From positions 163,072 to 227,071 of the forward strand of contig NZ_JAAEDL010000007.1 of NCBI RefSeq assembly GCF_018129005.1: a stretch of 64,000 nt of DNA, written 5' to 3'. Below, piece after piece: positions 59,142 through 64,000 of this stretch. Positions within the stretch are counted from its first letter, which is position 1; the number at the start of each line of letters is the position of its first letter. The notes beneath the pieces are model-generated. The model was not told the DNA's origin. It ran no database searches and saw only the letters and a list, made by a program, of their open reading frames with translations. Source of the stretch: Neoroseomonas eburnea (GTDB lineage: Bacteria > Pseudomonadota > Alphaproteobacteria > Acetobacterales > Acetobacteraceae). Position numbers and translations under genes: made by a program.

Positions 59142-59573
59142 ATGTCCCTGCTGGAATGGGTGCTGCAGATCGCGTTGCTTGGGCTGCTCGGCGCCGCCAT
59201 CCCCTTCGCGGTGCGGCTGGAGCGCAGCCTGCGCGAGATCCGCCGCGACCGTGCGGCGATGGATGGCAGCGCGCAGGGGCTGTCGGAGGCGGCGCGCATG
59301 GCGGAAGCGGCGATGGTCCGGCTGCGCGCCTCGGCCGAGCTCGCCGGGCGGCAGGTCGCCGAGCGCACCGCGGCGGCCGAGCCGCTGCGCGATGACCTGC
59401 GCTATCTGGTCGAGCGCGCCGAAACCCTGGCCGACCGGCTCGAAGGGCTGGTGCGCGCCGGCCGTCCCTTGGCCGCCGAGGCCCCCCGGGTGGCGGAGGC
59501 GCCGCTGCAGAGCCAGGCCGAGCGCGACCTGATGCGGGCGCTGGCGCTGGGCGCCGCGAAGGCGGGACGCTGA
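59142..59573 (+). CDS. DUF6468-type flagellar-associated protein
   Basis: 143 residues. One N-terminal helix (about 3-23) precedes a long Ala/Glu/Arg-rich coiled region (about 25-110). It is tucked between fliM and motE, overlapping the latter by 1 bp, which is where alphaproteobacteria encode DUF6468 proteins. Function unknown; probably a membrane-anchored coiled coil near the motor. Confidence 0.68.
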   Translation: MSLLEWVLQIALLGLLGAAIPFAVRLERSLREIRRDRAAMDGSAQGLSEAARMAEAAMVRLRASAELAGRQVAERTAAAEPLRDDLRYLVERAETLADRLEGLVRAGRPLAAEAPRVAEAPLQSQAERDLMRALALGAAKAGR

Positions 59574-60232
59574 TGCCGCGGCCGCGCCTGCTGCCTTCGG
59601 CGATCATCGCCATGGCGCTGCTCTTCGCCGTGAAGGCCGGCGGGGTCGCCAGTGCGCTGTGGGGGCCGGCGGTGGTGATCGCGCCGGCGCGCGCGGCTGA
59701 CCCGGCGCCGGTGGCGCCGCGCCAGGTGCCGCAGCCTGTGCGCGCGGAACGCCCGCCGGCGCCGCCGCCGGCCGCCCCCCCCACGCAGCCGGTGGCCATG
59801 GTTGCGCCTGATCCCGCGACGCAGGCCGAGCGCGCGCTGCTCGAACAGCTCCGCGCCCGGCGCGCGGAGATCGAGGCGCGCGAGCAGGCCGCGGCAGCGC
59901 AGGAGGTCATGCTCCAGGCGGCCGAGCGGCGCCTTGCCCGGAGGGTCGAGGAACTCGCGGCATTGCAGCAGCGGCTCGAAGGCATGGAGCGCGCGCGGGG
60001 CGAACGCGAGGAGGCGGGCTGGCGCGGGCTGGTCCGCACCTATGAGGCGATGCGCCCGCGCGATGCCGCGGCGATCTTCAACGACCTCGAAATGCCCGTG
60101 CTGGTCGAGATCATCGATCGCATGGGGGAGCGCAAGGCGGCGCCGGTGATCGGGGCAATGCGCCCCGAGCAGGCGCGGCTGGTGACGGCGGAGCTGGCGC
60201 GCCACCGCGCGCGCCGCACCGCGGCGGACTGA
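59573..60232 (+). CDS. MotE-like flagellar chaperone/MgtE-N protein
   Basis: 219 residues. N-terminal signal/anchor (hydrophobic 8-40), a Pro-rich linker (PPAPPPAAPP), a coiled region and a C-terminal MgtE_N-like domain with MRPRDAAAIFNDLEMPVLVEIIDRMGERKAAPVIG. The domain is typical of MotE, a periplasmic chaperone of the motor protein MotC in rhizobia. Here its role is inferred from position between fliM and cheY. Confidence 0.78.
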   Translation: MPRPRLLPSAIIAMALLFAVKAGGVASALWGPAVVIAPARAADPAPVAPRQVPQPVRAERPPAPPPAAPPTQPVAMVAPDPATQAERALLEQLRARRAEIEAREQAAAAQEVMLQAAERRLARRVEELAALQQRLEGMERARGEREEAGWRGLVRTYEAMRPRDAAAIFNDLEMPVLVEIIDRMGERKAAPVIGAMRPEQARLVTAELARHRARRTAAD

Positions 60233-60263
60233 ACGGACCAAGGCAGGAGGCGAGACGCGGCCG

Positions 60264-60644
60264 ATGGACAGGAACATCAACGTCCTGATCGTGGATGACT
60301 ACCGGACGATGCTGCGCATCATCCGCAACCTGTTGAAGCAGCTCGACTTCAACAATGTGGACGAGGCGACCGACGGGCAGGAGGCGCTGGCCAAGCTGCG
60401 GGCGGGCAATTTCGGCCTGGTGATCAGCGACTGGAACATGGCGCCGATGACCGGGCTCGACCTGCTGAAGGAGGTGCGGGCCGATGCGCGGCTGAAGAAC
60501 ACGCCCTTCATCATGATCACGGCCGAGAGCAAGACGGAGAACGTGGTCGCGGCCAAGCAGGCCGGCGTCTCCAACTACATCGTCAAGCCGTTCAACGCCG
60601 AGACGCTGCGCGAGAAGATCGAGAAGGTGCTCGTCCATGCCTGA
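60264..60644 (+). CDS. cheY: chemotaxis response regulator
   Basis: 126 residues. The CheY features are Asp11/Asp12, the phosphorylated Asp56 (VISDWNM), Thr86 (MITAES) and Lys108 (IVKPF). It is a single receiver domain without an output domain, binding FliM when phosphorylated. It overlaps cheZ by 8 bp and follows motE by 31 bp. GGCAGGAGG upstream. Confidence 0.93.
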   Translation: MDRNINVLIVDDYRTMLRIIRNLLKQLDFNNVDEATDGQEALAKLRAGNFGLVISDWNMAPMTGLDLLKEVRADARLKNTPFIMITAESKTENVVAAKQAGVSNYIVKPFNAETLREKIEKVLVHA

Positions 60645-61221
60645 CGGCACCCCCCCGGAGGATGACCGCATCGAGGCCGCGGTGCGCGCCGTACTGGTCA
60701 GCATGGCCGGCGATCTGACGGTGAAGGAGGCGGCGCTGCTGGCCGAGCTGGAAGGGCTCGGCCGCACCATCGCGCGCGCCAAGGCGGAGATCGCGCAGCT
60801 TTCGGTGGATGACATCACCGGCGCGCATATCCCCTCGGCCACCGACGAACTCGATGCCATCGTGGACCACACCGCGCAGGCGACGAATGAGATCCTCGAC
60901 TGCTGCGAAACGCTCGAGCGGCTTCAGGGGGAGGTGCCGCCGGCCGCCGCCGAGGCGCTGCAGGGCGCGGTGACGCGCATCTACGAGGCCTGCTCCTTCC
61001 AGGACATCACCGGCCAGCGCATCGGCAAGGTGGTGGCGGCGCTCAAGGCGATCGAGCAGCGTGTCGAGGCGGCGGTCGCCAATGCCAGCGGCCGCTCTGC
61101 GCCGGCCGCAGCGGCAACGGGGCCGAAGACGGAAGGGGAGGAACTCGCCAACGGGCCGCAGCTCCCCGGCGGCGCGACCTCCCAGGCCGAGATCGACCGG
61201 CTGCTCGCCAGTTTCGACTGA
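60637..61221 (+). CDS. cheZ: CheZ-type CheY phosphatase
   Basis: 194 residues. The central four-helix region contains SFQDITGQRIGKV with the catalytic Gln122, and the C-terminal AEIDRLLASFD is the CheY-binding helix. It dephosphorylates CheY-P. The stop overlaps the next start (TGATG). Confidence 0.9.
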   Translation: MPDGTPPEDDRIEAAVRAVLVSMAGDLTVKEAALLAELEGLGRTIARAKAEIAQLSVDDITGAHIPSATDELDAIVDHTAQATNEILDCCETLERLQGEVPPAAAEALQGAVTRIYEACSFQDITGQRIGKVVAALKAIEQRVEAAVANASGRSAPAAAATGPKTEGEELANGPQLPGGATSQAEIDRLLASFD

Positions 61222-64000
61222 TGCGCCGCCTGGTTGCCGCGCTGCTGCTGCTTCCTGCCCTGGCAGCGCCCGTGCGGGGGCAGGACGCGCCGCAGGTGCC
61301 GCTGCGCGGCGGCAGCCATCCGGATCACGGCAGGCTGGTCTTCGACTGGCCCTCCCGCGTCGCCTATACCGCCGAGCAGGAGGGCGGGCGCATCCTGCTC
61401 CGCTTCGATGCGCCAGGGCGGATCGATCTCGCGGGAGTGGTCCGCCCGCCGCGCAACGTGCTCGGCCTGGCGCAGGAAGACGGGGCGGTGGTGATCCGCG
61501 TCGCGCCGGAGGTGCGGCTGCGGCATTTCCGCCTGGGCAACCGCGTGGTGGTCGACCTGCTCGACGGGACGCCGGCGGGTGCAGCGGCCTCGGCCAGCGC
61601 CGTGGCGCCGCCACGCCCGCCACGGGAGCGGCCCGACGCACCGTCCGCGCGGCGGCCCGCTGCCGTCGCCGCGGGCGAGGCGCGCGGCAGGCCCGTGCCG
61701 GCGGTCTCCATGCCGGCGAGGCAAGGCGACGCGGCGGCAACGGTGCCGGCGCCCGCCGCTGCGCAGGCCGTGGTGGGGCGCGACCAGGGGGGCGCAACAT
61801 CCGCGCGGCCATCCGATGCCGTGCGGCCGGGCGGCGCGCCGCCCGGCCCATCTTCGTCGAGCACGGTCCGGCCGAGCGAAGGATCGCCGAATGCGCGGCC
61901 GCCGGACACGCCGCCATCGCATGCGGCAGCGCCGAGCGCCGTATCGCCTCATGCGGCGCCCCTCCGCGGAGCGCCGCCGAACGCCGCGCCGCCACATGCC
62001 GATCAGGCGCGCGCCGCGCCGCCGAACCCGGCGGCATCCCGCGCGCCCACCGCCGCTCCCGCCCTGGCGCCGTCCGGCGCCCTTCCGGTCCGTCCGTTGC
62101 GCGACGCCCCCGCCATCGCTGTGCCGGCCGGCGCGGGAACCGGCCTCGCCCTGTTCCGCCGCGGCGAGGTCCTCCATGCCGTCTTCGACAGCCCCCTGGC
62201 GCTCGACCTCGCGCCGTTGCGCGGCCATCCGGTCTTCGCCGGGCTCGAGGCGCTGCCGGCCGGCGAGGGCACGCTGCTGCGCCTGCGACTGGCAGCCCCT
62301 GCGCGTCTGCTCGCCCGTCGCGACGGCGCTGCCTGGGTTCTGGAGGCGGCGCGCGGCACGCCGGCCGAATCGGCGGGGCTGCGCGTCGTCGCCGAGCCCG
62401 GCCCGCCGGCGCACCTCGTCCTGCAGGGCGGCCTGGAGGGCGCTGCGGCCGGCAGCGTCGTCGCCCTGGCCGACCCAGAAACCGGCGAGCCGCTGCTGGT
62501 CGCGACGCTGCGCCGCGCCGGGCCGGGCGTGGCGCTGGGGCGCCGGCTGCCGGAGTTCGAGATCCTGCCCAGCATGATGGGTGCGGCGGTGCTGGCGCGC
62601 TCCGACCGGGTGGTGATGCGACCTGCGGAGGATCGCATCCTGGTGCTGGCGGCAGGCGGTGGTTCGCTCGCGCTCGGTGCCGCGGGCGGGCGAGAGCCGT
62701 CGGCGCAGGCGCTGGCGATGTCGCGGCTGCTCGACCTGCCGGTCGCGCCGGTGCCGGCACTGATGGAACGCCTGCGCGTGCAGTTGCTCTCGATCAACGA
62801 CACGCCGCCGCTCGGCCGCGGCAGGCGGCGGCGGGATGCCGCGGAGACTTTGCTCGCCCTCGGTCTGCCGCAGGAGGCGCAGGCCATGGCCGGCCTCGGC
62901 CTGCGGGAAGACCCGCAGGCGCGCGAGGATGCGCGGCTGATCCTGGTGCAGGGCGCCGCGGCGCTGCTCGCCGGCCGCGCGGCGGAAGCGCGCGGCATCG
63001 CCGACGCCCGTCTTCCGGAACTGGATGAGGTGGCGCTGTGGCGTGCGCTGCTCGCCGCGGCGGAGGGCGACGCCGGCGCCGCGCCGGCCCTGGCAGCGGG
63101 CGCTCCGCTGTTGCTCGCCTATCCGGAGGCCCTGCGCGCCAGGCTGCTGCCTCTCGCGCTGGAGGCCATGGTGGCGGGCGGCGAAGCGGCGAGCGCCGCG
63201 CGGCTCGCCGCCGAGACCGGCGATCTGCCGGGCCTCGACCTGGTTCGCGGCATGCTGGCCGAGGCGGAGGGGCGCGGTGCCGAGGCGCTGGAACTCTACG
63301 CGGCCGTCGTCGGCGGGCGGGACCGCCGCCAACGCGCGGTGGCGCTGCGGCGCGCGACCGAACTCCGCCTCGCGCGCGGCGAGATCGATTCGGGCGGCGC
63401 GGCGGCGGCGCTGGAACAGGCGCTCTTCGCCTGGCGCGGCGGGGCGGAGGAGGTGGCGGCGCGGCGCCGCATCGCCGCACTGCGCATCGAGGCCGGCCAG
63501 GGGCCCGAGGCCTTTGCGATGCTGGACGAGACGTCGCGGCTCTTCCCCGATCAGGCGGCGGAACTGCGGCCAGAACTCGCCGCCGCCTTCGCAGCGGCGC
63601 TGGAGACAGCACCGCCGCTCGTCGCCGCCTCGCTGTTCGATGCGCATCCGGGCCTGCTGCCGCACGGTGAGCGCGGCGATGCCGCCGTGCTGCTGCTGGC
63701 CGACCGGCTGGCGGCGCTCGACCTGCCGGGGCGCGCGGCGGCGCTGCTCGACGGCGCGGCGTCGCGGGCGGGGCCCTCGGGGCGTGCTGAGATCGGTGCG
63801 CGCCTCGCGACGCTGCGGCTGGAAATGGGAGACGCCGCCGCCGCGCTGGCCGCGCTTGATTCGACCGCCGCGCAGGAACTCCCCGAAGCGCTCGCGACGC
63901 GCCGCGCGCTGCTCCGCGCCCGCCTGCTGGCGCGCCGCGGCAACCGCTCGGAGGCGGCGGCGCTGCTGGCGGGCCTTGGCCCGGCGGGGGCGGAGGCGCG
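61221..64000 (+). CDS. large exported AMIN/TPR-type protein, cut by the window end
   Basis: The frame is open from ATG 61221 to the window edge, over 926 codons, so the C-terminus is missing. A signal peptide (LVAALLLLPALAAPVRG) is followed by an AMIN-like beta domain (RLVFDWPSRVAY, DGAVVIRVAP, RVVVDLLDG), a roughly 180-residue Pro/Ala-rich low-complexity linker (about residues 115-300) and a long alpha-helical Ala/Leu/Arg-rich region suggesting TPR-like repeats. It probably acts in the periplasm. The overlap with cheZ places it in the motility operon. Confidence 0.75.
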   Translation, partial: MRRLVAALLLLPALAAPVRGQDAPQVPLRGGSHPDHGRLVFDWPSRVAYTAEQEGGRILLRFDAPGRIDLAGVVRPPRNVLGLAQEDGAVVIRVAPEVRLRHFRLGNRVVVDLLDGTPAGAAASASAVAPPRPPRERPDAPSARRPAAVAAGEARGRPVPAVSMPARQGDAAATVPAPAAAQAVVGRDQGGATSARPSDAVRPGGAPPGPSSSSTVRPSEGSPNARPPDTPPSHAAAPSAVSPHAAPLRGAPPNAAPPHADQARAAPPNPAASRAPTAAPALAPSGALPVRPLRDAPAIAVPAGAGTGLALFRRGEVLHAVFDSPLALDLAPLRGHPVFAGLEALPAGEGTLLRLRLAAPARLLARRDGAAWVLEAARGTPAESAGLRVVAEPGPPAHLVLQGGLEGAAAGSVVALADPETGEPLLVATLRRAGPGVALGRRLPEFEILPSMMGAAVLARSDRVVMRPAEDRILVLAAGGGSLALGAAGGREPSAQALAMSRLLDLPVAPVPALMERLRVQLLSINDTPPLGRGRRRRDAAETLLALGLPQEAQAMAGLGLREDPQAREDARLILVQGAAALLAGRAAEARGIADARLPELDEVALWRALLAAAEGDAGAAPALAAGAPLLLAYPEALRARLLPLALEAMVAGGEAASAARLAAETGDLPGLDLVRGMLAEAEGRGAEALELYAAVVGGRDRRQRAVALRRATELRLARGEIDSGGAAAALEQALFAWRGGAEEVAARRRIAALRIEAGQGPEAFAMLDETSRLFPDQAAELRPELAAAFAAALETAPPLVAASLFDAHPGLLPHGERGDAAVLLLADRLAALDLPGRAAALLDGAASRAGPSGRAEIGARLATLRLEMGDAAAALAALDSTAAQELPEALATRRALLRARLLARRGNRSEAAALLAGLGPAGAEA

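Noticed and set aside
60981..63665. 894-codon minus-strand open frame
   Set aside because: Antisense to cheZ and the large exported protein, Arg-rich and without motifs; the plus-strand frame with signal peptide and operon overlap is the real gene.

Overview
This window is chromosomal DNA of about 70 percent G+C with tightly packed genes, many joined by ATGA, GTGA or TGATG stop/start overlaps. The gene set points to an alphaproteobacterium of the order Rhodospirillales, most likely Acetobacteraceae and close to Roseomonas: a divergent flgI/fliX pair as in Caulobacter, a zinc-ligand-poor DksA, a UPF0262 protein, a DUF6468 flagellar protein next to motE-cheY-cheZ, and the GC-rich 'CCAAAGGCC' intergenic repeat typical of that group. 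The taxonomic call is inference from content. I see no rRNA, tRNA, CRISPR array or transposase gene.

Layout. 1-18.2 kb: an ion channel, a sugar-nucleotide epimerase/aminotransferase pair, a lipase, a nitronate monooxygenase, a beta-lactamase-like protein, a divergent PEP-carboxylase homologue, an envelope-glycan group (small EamA protein, GT2 transferase, methyltransferase, polytopic protein), two EamA exporters and an MBL hydrolase. 18-24 kb: a lysine/alanine-rich histone-like protein and a methylcitrate-cycle operon (prpD, GNAT, prpC) with a divergent LysR gene. 24-35 kb: hydantoin/carbamoyl amino acid catabolism (hydantoinase, two carbamoylases, racemase, flavin monooxygenase) interleaved with repeats, a subtilase and a small inhibitor-like protein. 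35-43.5 kb: DUF983, UPF0262, nitroreductase, mtnA, then a stretch with three lesions in a row (in-frame stop, frameshift, missing start codon), then otnC/otnK and a cupin. 43.5-49.2 kb: an unusual minus-strand cluster of methyltransferase, GT4 glycosyltransferase, PTPS-like protein, MDR dehydrogenase, RibD-type reductase and a two-part permease. 49.6-64 kb: a flagellar and chemotaxis region (flgN-like, flgJ-like, flgI, fliX, dksA, flgH-A-G-F, fliL, fliM, motE, cheY, cheZ), ending in a long exported protein cut off by the window edge.

Three dispersed non-coding repeat families run through the window and are its most distinctive feature. R1 is about 150-200 bp with three hairpins (copies near 3218, 33331, 45997, 49457). 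R2 is a hairpin unit carrying CCAAAGGCC/GGCCTTTGG; it often occurs as two inverted units forming 225-290 bp palindromic elements (11253, 29080, 33042; single units at 4388, 49341, 53939). R3 has a CCCGATCAGGTG hairpin and sits just after stop codons in the sense direction (9530, 24145, 33003, 43480, 53000). At 33.0-33.6 kb all three are nested: R1 lies inside the loop of R3, and an R2 palindrome lies inside R1 between 8-bp direct repeats. This suggests that R1 and R2 are, or were, mobile.

The best candidate for an undescribed pathway is the 43.5-49.2 kb cluster, which looks like biosynthesis of a glycosylated, methylated and reduced pterin- or pyrimidine-like compound and uses a PTPS-fold protein that lacks its usual catalytic cysteine.
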